Assembly: GCA_016297805.1 (NCBI GenBank)
Contig: JAEDFX010000050.1
Coordinates: 1-15,995 of the forward strand
Reading direction: 5' to 3'
Source of the DNA: Treponema sp.
GTDB taxonomy: Bacteria; Spirochaetota; Spirochaetia; Treponematales; Treponemataceae
DNA length: 15,995 nucleotides
In this document: piece after piece, positions 7,210-13,730 of the stretch
Layout: each line of letters starts with the position of its first letter
Numbering within the stretch: the stretch's first letter is position 1
Notes under the pieces: generated by a model
The model's input: only the letters and a program-made list of their open reading frames with translations
What the model was told of the DNA's origin: nothing
Database searches by the model: none
Translations under genes and position numbers: made by a program

Positions 7210-8499
7210 ATGAATAGTTCTGTAAGTTCTTTTTTATCAAGACATAATTTTGTAAACCATGTAGATGTTTTATCTGTAGCTCAGGCAATCCTTGATGATA
7301 TGCATAAAGGATTGAAAAAGGAAAAAGCTGATCAGGATATGATCCGTACTTTCTGTAATCCACCAGAGACTTCTGCAAAAGGAAAATCTGTAATTGTAAT
7401 TGATGCAGGTGGAACAAACTTCCGTTCTTGTCTTGTTACTTTTGATGATGCTGGGGTACCAACAGTTTCTGAAATGGAAAAAACAAAAATGCCTGGTGTT
7501 GAAAAGGAACTTTCTAAGAAAGAATTCTTTGAACAGTTTGCCACAAATCTTGAGCATCTTAAAAATAAGGCTGACAGAATTGGTTTCTGTTTCTCATATC
7601 CAATGGAAATTAAAGAAAATGGTGATGGTGTTCTTCTTGGTTTCTCAAAAGAAGTAAAAGCGCCAGAAGTAATTGGAAGTGAAGTTGGAAAATGCTTGAA
7701 GGAAGTTCTTGAAGCAAGAGGATGGAACTCTATTAAGAGAATTACACTTTGTAATGATACAGTTGCAGCTCTTCTTGCAGGTGCTGCTTGTGCTACAGAT
7801 GCAGACCGTTATTCTTCATATATTGGATTTATTCTTGGTACAGGTATGAATGCGGCTTATCTTCAGCCAGCTTGTGACTGCTGTGGTATTCAGAAACAGA
7901 TTATTGTTTGTGAAAGCGGAAAATTCCTTTCTGTAAATCGTTCTGATTTTGATGTTGCTTATGCAAATACAACAAACAATCCAAATGCTTTCTGGCTTGA
8001 AAAACTTTGTTCTGGTGCTTATCTTGGACCTTTGGCCTGGCATGCTCTTCAGATGGCTGCAAAAGACGGTTTGTTTACAGAAAAAACAGCAGATGCAATC
8101 CTTAAAATGGATGTATTGACTTTGATTGAAATGGATAAGTTCCTTCATGGACCTTATAACAAAGATACAATTCTTGGAAAGATTGCTGCAGAAGTTGCAA
8201 CAGATGAAGATACAGATAAAATGTTCCAGATTCTTGACTCAATTGTTGAACGTTCTGCACGTTATTCAGCTGCAATTCTTACTGCATGTTGTATTCAGAC
8301 TGGAGCTGGTAAAAACTTTGCAAAACCAATCTGCATTCTTTGTGATGGTACAACATTCTTTAAAACATATAAAATTAAAGACCGCGTAAGTGCTTATCTT
8401 GATGAAGTATTAACAAAAGAATTGGGAATTAACTGGAATATTGTTTCTTGTGATAATGATATTACACTTGGGGCAGCTATTGCAGGTTTAATTGATTAA
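7210..8499 (+). CDS. Hexokinase, eukaryotic-type fold family
   Basis: A 429-residue cytoplasmic kinase that phosphorylates glucose or other hexoses at C6 with ATP, the entry to glycolysis. It belongs to the hexokinase-1/2 family found in eukaryotes and treponemes, not to the shorter bacterial Glk or ROK kinases. Phosphate-binding loop 1 is DAGGTNFR (65-72). The sugar-binding region is GFCFSYPMEIKENGDGVLLG (125-144), corresponding to the FSFP...G-LL segment. The catalytic aspartate is in NDT (D183), phosphate loop 2 is LGTGMNAAYL (209-218), and EKLCSGAYLG (264-273) matches the conserved small-domain helix. LCDGTTFFK and CDNDITLGAAIAGL close the C-terminal half. AAGGGA lies 8 nt before the ATG. 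A terminator follows, so it is probably transcribed alone. Confidence 0.95.
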   Translation: MNSSVSSFLSRHNFVNHVDVLSVAQAILDDMHKGLKKEKADQDMIRTFCNPPETSAKGKSVIVIDAGGTNFRSCLVTFDDAGVPTVSEMEKTKMPGVEKELSKKEFFEQFATNLEHLKNKADRIGFCFSYPMEIKENGDGVLLGFSKEVKAPEVIGSEVGKCLKEVLEARGWNSIKRITLCNDTVAALLAGAACATDADRYSSYIGFILGTGMNAAYLQPACDCCGIQKQIIVCESGKFLSVNRSDFDVAYANTTNNPNAFWLEKLCSGAYLGPLAWHALQMAAKDGLFTEKTADAILKMDVLTLIEMDKFLHGPYNKDTILGKIAAEVATDEDTDKMFQILDSIVERSARYSAAILTACCIQTGAGKNFAKPICILCDGTTFFKTYKIKDRVSAYLDEVLTKELGINWNIVSCDNDITLGAAIAGLID

Positions 8500-8509
8500 A
8501 ATAGATTTC

Positions 8510-8554
8510 TGTGCGGTCCTTTGACAGGCTCAGGAACCGCACATTTTGTTTTTT
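8510..8554 (+). terminator. Intrinsic terminator after hexokinase
   Basis: The stem TGTGCGGT / ACCGCACA (8510-8517 with 8536-8543) is extended by CC / GG beside a bulged A, and followed by TTTTGTTTTTT. The loop carries TTTGACAGGCTCA, one half of an inverted repeat pair described in the next entry. Confidence 0.9.
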
Positions 8555-8587
8555 GATGATCTTCGGATCCCTGAGCTTGTCGAAGGG
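8518..8587. repeat. Inverted pair of CTTCGACAAGCTCAGG-type repeats
   Basis: The left copy, CCTTTGACAGGCTCAGG (8518-8534), lies in the terminator loop. The right copy reads CCCTTCGACAAGCTCAGGG on the minus strand (8569-8587). They differ at only a few positions and face each other, so they can pair into a larger hairpin that competes with the terminator stem. Between them is a small UUCG tetraloop hairpin, GATC-TTCG-GATC (8558-8569). Motifs of this kind are, as far as I recall, widely dispersed in many bacterial genomes. The right copy ends 13 nt before the flbB start. Confidence 0.75.
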
Positions 8588-8600
8588 TTAGTGGGGTTTT

Positions 8601-9230
8601 ATGTCATTTAAAAAGAGTTTAGGAACATCTTTTGTTTTATTAATAATTATTCTTATACTTTTGGCAGGTGGATTACTTTGGTTTGATCATCTTGGAGTTG
8701 TCCATGTTAAATCGGTTTTTGCTCCTGTTTACAAAGTATTACATAAAGAACCTCAGACTTCCGTAACTGCTACACAGTCTAAACCTCTTACTGCAAATCT
8801 TGATGAAGACAGACTTCGCAAGCAGCGGGAAGCTTTAGATATTTTTAAAGAAGAACTTGATAAACGCGAACTTGATATAAAAGCTGCAGAAAAACAGAAT
8901 GAACAGGTTTCTGCAGAGCTGGCAGAACGTGAAAAAAATCAAGAAGAACGTGAAAAAACATTTAACCAGACAGTAAAAAGATACGATGATAAGAATATAA
9001 ACGTAGAACAGATTGCTAATAATCTGAACGGTATGAGACCTGAAGCTTCGGTTGCCATTCTTGTTGCAATGGATGATCAGACTGTAATTGACGTCCTTCG
9101 CAAGGTTGAAGAACTGGCTGCTGCAAATGGTTCATCTTCTATGGGTTCTTACTGGTTATCTTTAATGCCATCTGAACGGGCTGCTGAAATACAGCGTAAG
9201 ATGATAAGTAAACCAGAGACTCTGGATTAA
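8601..9230 (+). CDS. flbB: Periplasmic-flagella collar protein FlbB
   Basis: A 209-residue protein with one N-terminal membrane segment (about residues 11-28, FVLLIIILILLAGGLLWF), a charged coiled coil (about 70-125), and a C-terminal domain resembling MotE/MgtE-N (LNGMRPEASVAILVAMDD, then MPSERAAEIQRKM). In Borrelia, FlbB (about 205 residues) is the base of the collar that recruits stators of the periplasmic flagellar motor. Its place just before fliK-flgD-flgE matches the Borrelia order flbB-flbC-flgD-flgE. The Shine-Dalgarno is weak (GTGGGG, 5 nt before the ATG), and I see no promoter in the 46 nt after the hexokinase terminator. Read-through or an unrecognised promoter is possible. The upstream flagellar genes that usually precede it (fliJ, fliI) are absent here. 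Confidence 0.87.
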   Translation: MSFKKSLGTSFVLLIIILILLAGGLLWFDHLGVVHVKSVFAPVYKVLHKEPQTSVTATQSKPLTANLDEDRLRKQREALDIFKEELDKRELDIKAAEKQNEQVSAELAEREKNQEEREKTFNQTVKRYDDKNINVEQIANNLNGMRPEASVAILVAMDDQTVIDVLRKVEELAAANGSSSMGSYWLSLMPSERAAEIQRKMISKPETLD

Positions 9231-9241
9231 TACCTCAGAAA

Positions 9242-9273
9242 GGCAAATCTTCTACAGTTTAAGGAGATTTGCC
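9242..9273 (+). promoter_or_regulatory. Hairpin that covers the fliK ribosome binding site
   Basis: GGCAAATCT (9242-9250) pairs perfectly with AGATTTGCC (9265-9273). Inward pairs T-G, C-G and T-A can lengthen the stem to about 12 bp. The Shine-Dalgarno AAGGAG of fliK (9261-9266) lies in the loop and right arm, and the GTG start follows 3 nt after the stem. The fold would limit ribosome access. Regulation is inferred; no T run follows, so it is not a terminator. Confidence 0.55.
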
Positions 9274-9275
9274 AA

Positions 9276-10622
9276 GTGTCATATCAGGCAATAACAGATA
9301 TCATCGTAAAACCTGTTGCTCTGCAGGATTTGCAATTATCTAATACAGTTAAAGATTCTCCAAAAATATCACAAGATAATTCTTTTGCGGAATTAGTGTC
9401 ATTTTATAAAAAAGAAGATACTGCAGACGTAAATGAATCTTCTGCATCGGAAGTTTCTTTTGAAAAGAAAGAAGTTTCAAAGGATGAAAATAAAGTAGAA
9501 GAAACAAAGTCTGAAGAAAAAGTAAAAAAAAATGATACTGATTCTGATAAAAAAGAAAAAATTGATTCAAAAAGTGAAAAGAATGAATCTGCAAAAACTA
9601 AGTTAGATAATCAGATCTCAAAAACAGAATCAGTTTCTGTGGATTCTGATAACTCTGAAAAAATTCAGGATAATTCTAAAAAATTATCTAAAAAAGATTT
9701 TTCACGAATGGAAGAAATTGCAGAAAAAGATCCTGTTTTAGATGATGTAAGCAAATTTGCAGTAAATATTCAGAATAATCTAAATGAAAATTCTGACGTA
9801 AAAGTTGAAAAAGAACTGAAAGTAGATGCTGAAATGATTTCTGTGGACGAGAATCAGACTTTAGCAGCTAACATTCAGATTAATTCAAATGTTGAAACTG
9901 ATGCAAAAGATTTTAATTTTGAACGTCAGGAACCAACTGAAAAAAAACAGCTTACTTTGGATAAAACTGGAAAAATCACAGTTGAAGATCAGCGAACAGA
10001 AAAAGCTGAGGAAGTTGTTTTTGAAAAAAGATCTGATTTGAAAATAACAGACATTAAACAGACAAATGAAAATACTGCAGTTATGACTATGGATTTAAAT
10101 CAGGATGTAAATGCTGATGTACTTTCACTAAATAGTCAGACAGCTTCTTCTAATGGTTCAAATTTCCAGGCTATGCTTAATAATCAGATTCAGAATAGTG
10201 CACCTGAATTTGTAAAAGCAGGAAATCTAATTTTAAAAGATAACAATCAAGGAACTATTAATCTTGTAATTCATCCAGATGATTTAGGAAATGTAAAGAT
10301 TCACCTTTCATTAGATGGGAAAAATGTTACAGGACATATTACAGTAGCAACAAAAGAAGCTTTGCAGGTATTTAAAGATAATGCTGAAACATTGCGTGAG
10401 GCATTTATAAAAAGTGGATTTGATGGTGCAAGTTTTGATGTAACATTCAGTAATGGTGGAGCATTTAATCAGAATTTGGAATTTGCCCAGAAAAATGATG
10501 GGTCAGATATTTTTGCTAAAAATGTTTACAAAAATAATGGTGGAAGTTTAGATTCTGAACTGGAAGCTATTTTTGAAAATTCAGAAGATATTTCCAATTA
10601 TTCTGTAAACATCATTGCATAA
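9276..10622 (+). CDS. fliK: Flagellar hook-length control protein FliK (Tap1/FlbC-like)
   Basis: A 448-residue protein that acts as the molecular ruler for hook length and triggers the switch of the export gate to late substrates. The C-terminal part (about 310-425) fits the Flg_hook domain: GTINLVIHPDDLGNVKIHLS, then VTGHITVATKEALQVFKDNA and LREAFIKSGF. The first 300 residues are a low-complexity stretch very rich in K, E, D, S and N with almost no predicted fold, as usual for the ruler part. The gene starts with GTG; AAGGAG lies 9 nt upstream inside a hairpin. In treponemes the gene before flgD-flgE is called tap1. It is 46 nt after flbB and about 80 nt before flgD, with no terminator on either side, so the four genes form one operon. 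Confidence 0.85.
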   Translation: MSYQAITDIIVKPVALQDLQLSNTVKDSPKISQDNSFAELVSFYKKEDTADVNESSASEVSFEKKEVSKDENKVEETKSEEKVKKNDTDSDKKEKIDSKSEKNESAKTKLDNQISKTESVSVDSDNSEKIQDNSKKLSKKDFSRMEEIAEKDPVLDDVSKFAVNIQNNLNENSDVKVEKELKVDAEMISVDENQTLAANIQINSNVETDAKDFNFERQEPTEKKQLTLDKTGKITVEDQRTEKAEEVVFEKRSDLKITDIKQTNENTAVMTMDLNQDVNADVLSLNSQTASSNGSNFQAMLNNQIQNSAPEFVKAGNLILKDNNQGTINLVIHPDDLGNVKIHLSLDGKNVTGHITVATKEALQVFKDNAETLREAFIKSGFDGASFDVTFSNGGAFNQNLEFAQKNDGSDIFAKNVYKNNGGSLDSELEAIFENSEDISNYSVNIIA

Positions 10623-10638
10623 ATTGACGATAGATAGA

Positions 10639-10672
10639 TTACCGGGTCAAGGTTATCGGTGTAGTCCGGTAA
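10639..10672 (+). other. Stem-loop between fliK and flgD
   Basis: TTACCGG (10639-10645) pairs with CCGGTAA (10666-10672) around a 20-nt loop. No T run follows. It is noticeably GC-richer than its surroundings and lies in the 80-nt gap between two operon genes. It might be an mRNA processing or stabilising element; no function can be shown. Confidence 0.45.
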
Positions 10673-10702
10673 ATTAAACAGAATGTGTAACAAGGAGAAA
10701 TG

Positions 10703-11146
10703 ATGGAACTACTTAACACACAAATGTCAGCAAGTGAAAAACTGGCTGTTGAAAATCAGGTCAACAACTATAATAAAACACTTGTTCAGGAAGGAAGAAA
10801 AACTTCCAGTGAATTGGGAAAGGATGACTTTTTGAAGCTTTTAATTACCCAGCTTTCAAATCAGGATCCTACAAGTCCTATGGAAGATACTGAGTTTATT
10901 TCTCAGATGGCTCAGTTTTCATCTTTGGAGCAGATGACCAACATGAGTAATTCATTTACTAAAATGGCTTCTTTTTTAAACAGCTCAGAAGCGGCTTCTA
11001 CATTGGGTAAAACAGTTGAGTTGAATATTGGTGATACAACCACTACTGGAATCGTGGAAGGGGCAACTCGTGGGGATAATCCACAGATTCTTGTAAACGG
11101 TATGTATTATAGCATGGATAAAATTGCAGCGATTTACGCTAACTAA
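10703..11146 (+). CDS. flgD: Flagellar hook-capping protein FlgD, short form
   Basis: A 147-residue scaffold protein that caps the growing hook and lets FlgE subunits assemble in the periplasm. The N-terminal hook-capping domain is clear: GKDDFLKLLITQLSNQDP, then EDTEFISQMAQFSSLEQM, followed by LGKTVELN in the small beta domain. E. coli FlgD (231 residues) has an extra Ig/Tudor-like C-terminal part missing here, and I believe the short form is usual in spirochaetes. Two ATGs stand in tandem (10700 and 10703). The second is better spaced from AAGGAG (10693-10698), though still close at 4 nt. It lies 30 nt before flgE. Confidence 0.93.
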   Translation: MELLNTQMSASEKLAVENQVNNYNKTLVQEGRKTSSELGKDDFLKLLITQLSNQDPTSPMEDTEFISQMAQFSSLEQMTNMSNSFTKMASFLNSSEAASTLGKTVELNIGDTTTTGIVEGATRGDNPQILVNGMYYSMDKIAAIYAN

Positions 11147-11176
11147 ATAAGAAAGTAAACAAAGAGGACTAAATAT

Positions 11177-12568
11177 ATGATGAGATCACTTTATTCTGGA
11201 GTTTCTGGATTGCAGAATCACCAGACAAGAATGGACGTAATTGGTAATAACATTTCAAACGTTAATACAAATGGTTTCAAACGTGGACGTGTAAATTTCC
11301 AGGATATGATTAGCCAGCAGTTAAGCGGCGCTGCAAAACCAACAGACGAGCTTGGTGGTGTAAACCCTAAGGAAGTTGGTCTTGGTATGACTGTTGCTTC
11401 TATTGATAATGTATTTACACAGGGAAACTTGCAGTCAACTGGTGTATCTACAGATATTGCTATTCAGGGTAACGGTTTCTTTGTAATGAAGAGTGGTGAA
11501 GAGTCTTTCTATACTCGTAATGGTGCTTTTGGTTTGGACCGTGACGGTACTTTGGTAAACCCAGCCAATGGTATGAGAGTACAGGGGTGGATGGCTGATG
11601 AAGTAAACGGACAGATGTTGGTTTCTACAGCTGCAACTCCAGAAGATTTGATTATTCCAGTAGGATCAAAAGATCCTGCAAAAGAAACAACAAATGTAAA
11701 CTTTGCATGTAACTTGAACAAAAATACTCCTGAAATTCAGGAAGGTGCAAGTGCAGATGATATTTATAAAGGAACATGGGGAACAGAACAGAAGATTTAT
11801 GACAGCTTCGGTAACGAACATATGCTTTCTGTGTCTTTCCGCCGTGTAGTAGGAAATCCTAACCAGTGGGAGGCAACAGTTGTAATTGATCAGGATAATG
11901 CTGATTATACACAGACTCGTGTAGGTCTTGGAACAACTGATGGAGTAGGTAACACATTCCTTGTAAACTTTGATAACTATGGTGCATTACAGTCTGTAAC
12001 AGATACAGCAGGAAATGTAACAAATCCAGAAGGACAGATTGTTCTTCAGACTTCCTTCGCTGTTTCTGATGCAAATGCAGATGAAGAAGGTAATCCATAT
12101 CGTCAGACAATAAACATCAACTTGGGAACAATTGGTTCTTTCAGGGATACAATTACACAGTCTGCTTCTAAGTCTACAACTAAGGCTTTCTATCAGGATG
12201 GATATACAATGGGATACCTTGATAACTTCAAGATTGATTCATCTGGTATCATTACTGGTGTATATTCAAACGGAACAAACCGTACAATCGGACAGATTGC
12301 AATGGCAACATTCGCAAATGACCGTGGTTTGGAAAAAGCTGGTGACAACACTTATGTAGAATCAAACAACTCTGGTATGGCTCGTATTGGTGAATCTGGT
12401 ACAGCAGGAAAGGGTACTTTGATGGCAGGTGCATTGGAAATGTCAAACGTTGATCTTTCTGAACAGATGACAGATATGATTGTAACTCAGCGTGGTTTCC
12501 AGTCTAACGCAAAAACAATCCAGACAGCAGATACATTGCTTGAAACTGTATTAGGATTGAAACGCTAG
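11177..12568 (+). CDS. flgE: Flagellar hook protein FlgE
   Basis: A 463-residue subunit of the hook, the universal joint between motor and filament. The N-terminal rod/hook signature SGLQNHQTRMDVIGNNISNV and the C-terminal coiled segment MSNVDLSEQMTDMIVTQRGF with IQTADTLLETVLGLKR are both complete. A single cysteine, C178, lies in NVNFACNLN, and K165 in PVGSKDPAKE. In T. denticola FlgE, Lys165 and Cys178 form the self-catalysed lysinoalanine link between neighbouring subunits, so this hook is probably covalently cross-linked. GAGGA is 8 nt before the ATG; the MMRSLYSG start matches treponemal FlgE as I recall it. It is the last gene of the operon: flbD and motA/motB, which usually follow, are not here and a terminator lies just downstream. 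Confidence 0.97.
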   Translation: MMRSLYSGVSGLQNHQTRMDVIGNNISNVNTNGFKRGRVNFQDMISQQLSGAAKPTDELGGVNPKEVGLGMTVASIDNVFTQGNLQSTGVSTDIAIQGNGFFVMKSGEESFYTRNGAFGLDRDGTLVNPANGMRVQGWMADEVNGQMLVSTAATPEDLIIPVGSKDPAKETTNVNFACNLNKNTPEIQEGASADDIYKGTWGTEQKIYDSFGNEHMLSVSFRRVVGNPNQWEATVVIDQDNADYTQTRVGLGTTDGVGNTFLVNFDNYGALQSVTDTAGNVTNPEGQIVLQTSFAVSDANADEEGNPYRQTININLGTIGSFRDTITQSASKSTTKAFYQDGYTMGYLDNFKIDSSGIITGVYSNGTNRTIGQIAMATFANDRGLEKAGDNTYVESNNSGMARIGESGTAGKGTLMAGALEMSNVDLSEQMTDMIVTQRGFQSNAKTIQTADTLLETVLGLKR

Positions 12569-12577
12569 TAAATAAGT

Positions 12578-12596
12578 AACCGAGTGCACTTCGGTT
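12578..12596 (+). other. Small stem-loop after flgE
   Basis: AACCGA / TCGGTT (12578-12583 with 12591-12596) is a 6-bp stem with a 7-nt loop, 9 nt past the flgE stop. There is no T run. It may protect the operon mRNA 3' end upstream of the real terminator. Confidence 0.45.
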
Positions 12597-12611
12597 ATGT
12601 AAATAAAAATT

Positions 12612-12655
12612 AAAGCCCTGAAAGATAATCCATCAATCTTTCAGGGCTTTTTTTT
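12612..12655. terminator. Strong terminator closing the flagellar operon (bidirectional)
   Basis: A perfect 15-bp stem (AAAGCCCTGAAAGAT, 12612-12626, with 12636-12650) encloses a 9-nt loop and runs into eight T (12648-12655). On the minus strand the stem is followed by AATTTTTATT, so it can also end the ankyrin gene coming from the right. Confidence 0.95.
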
Positions 12656-12685
12656 AGCAGGCTCATAAACCATTTTCAAAATATT

Positions 12686-13594
12686 CTATTGCTGTTTGTG
12701 ATATGGAGTCAAAATATCAACAATTCTTTGTTTTTTGAATAAAGTTGCATAAGTATAAGCACTCATACCCATCATATCTTTAACATCCGGATCAGAACCA
12801 TTCTCTGCAAGAAGTTTAACAATGTTTTCACGGTTAGCACCAACTGCAAGAATAAGGTTAGACTGTCCTTCTTTATTGATAGTATTAAGATCAGCACCTT
12901 TTTCAATAAGGTATTTTGTAATCTTTTCATTGCCACGCCATACAGCATCCATAACTGCAGTATAACCGCGGTCATCAGAAACTGCATTTAAATCTGCACC
13001 AAGATTCAAAATCATTTCAACAAATTCAAAATTATCGTTTCGGCAGGCAATGTTCAGCATTGGAACACCCATATCATCACGGGAATTAACACTCATGCCA
13101 GCTTCAAGGAATTCATTAACAACTTCAATCTTATTTTTAGCAATATAAGTTGCAAAACAATCAGATGTAAATGGAATACCTCTGTCCAAAAGCTTTTTCT
13201 TTGCAAGACGACGTTTAGCAGATTCTTCAAGTTTTTTATATTTCTTAGAAATATAACTTGTTATTTCATCAACATTATTTGTGAAGATAACATTATCTTT
13301 TGCAAGAAAATTTGTCTGAGTAAGAATTTCACCATTGGTTATGAGTGGAATACCATTCGCTGCAAAAAAACCAGAAAGAGCTGAGAAAATATTATTCAAT
13401 TCAGGAGAAAGATCTTTTTCGTCAGTTATATAAATAATACAAGCAGCAAGATTTGTAAGGTTTTTCTTCTGCTTTTTGATTTCTTCAACATCTGTATCAC
13501 AAAGGGTACATTTATTTTTTTTATCTAAATTAAGTAATGTAATATTAAATCTTTCAAAAAATATAATATTATCTGTAATCAATAACCACTGCAT
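12686..13594 (-). CDS. Ankyrin-repeat protein with an unrecognised N-terminal alpha/beta domain
   Basis: A 302-residue soluble protein without signal peptide or membrane segment. Residues about 145-300 hold four to five ankyrin repeats, recognisable by GADLNAVSDDRGYTAVMDAV, GADLNTINKEGQSNLILAV and NGSDPDVKDMMGMSAYTYA; such repeats bind partner proteins. Residues 1-120 alternate short beta strands (WLLITDN, ACIIYITD, GIPLITN, NVIFTN) with helices, and include FSALSGFFAANGIPL. This pattern suits a Rossmann-, receiver- or TIR-like fold, but I recognise no catalytic motif. A lysine/arginine-rich helix (about 117-136) links the two parts. No Shine-Dalgarno precedes the ATG, and the -10 hexamer is only 8 nt away (see promoter). 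It converges on flgE. The partner and function are unknown. Confidence 0.85.
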   Translation of the reverse strand: MQWLLITDNIIFFERFNITLLNLDKKNKCTLCDTDVEEIKKQKKNLTNLAACIIYITDEKDLSPELNNIFSALSGFFAANGIPLITNGEILTQTNFLAKDNVIFTNNVDEITSYISKKYKKLEESAKRRLAKKKLLDRGIPFTSDCFATYIAKNKIEVVNEFLEAGMSVNSRDDMGVPMLNIACRNDNFEFVEMILNLGADLNAVSDDRGYTAVMDAVWRGNEKITKYLIEKGADLNTINKEGQSNLILAVGANRENIVKLLAENGSDPDVKDMMGMSAYTYATLFKKQRIVDILTPYHKQQ

Positions 13595-13602
13595 AATAGT
13601 CT

Positions 13603-13631
13603 ATTATAAAATACAAATTTGTATTCATCAA
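13603..13631 (-). promoter_or_regulatory. Promoter of the ankyrin gene with a palindrome in its spacer
   Basis: On the minus strand TTGATG (13626-13631) and TATAAT (13603-13608) are 17 nt apart. The 16-nt perfect palindrome AATACAAATTTGTATT (13610-13625) fills the spacer almost exactly. The expected start of transcription, about 7 nt past the -10, falls at or next to the ATG at 13594, so the mRNA would be leaderless. A repressor bound at the palindrome would block the promoter; no regulator is identified. Confidence 0.6.
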
Positions 13632-13657
13632 TAAAAAAATATTATTAGTTCTTATAC

Positions 13658-13687
13658 TTGTGGATTGGAATTATTAAAGGATATAAT
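13658..13687 (+). promoter_or_regulatory. Probable promoter of the M15 peptidase gene
   Basis: TTGTGG (13658-13663) is followed after 18 nt by TATAAT (13682-13687). The start of transcription would be near 13694, giving a leader of about 37 nt with AAGGAA (13719-13724) ahead of the GTG. The -35 is only a partial match. Confidence 0.5.
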
Positions 13688-13730
13688 AATCAATAATTAA
13701 TTAAAACCTCATTTTTTTAAGGAAAACCTG

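Noticed and set aside
8521..8526. TTGACA in the hexokinase terminator loop as a -35 for flbB
   Set aside because: No -10-like hexamer lies 15-19 nt downstream; that position is the terminator T run.
12578..12596. The first hairpin after flgE as a terminator
   Set aside because: It has a short stem and no T run; the real terminator is the 15-bp stem at 12612-12655.
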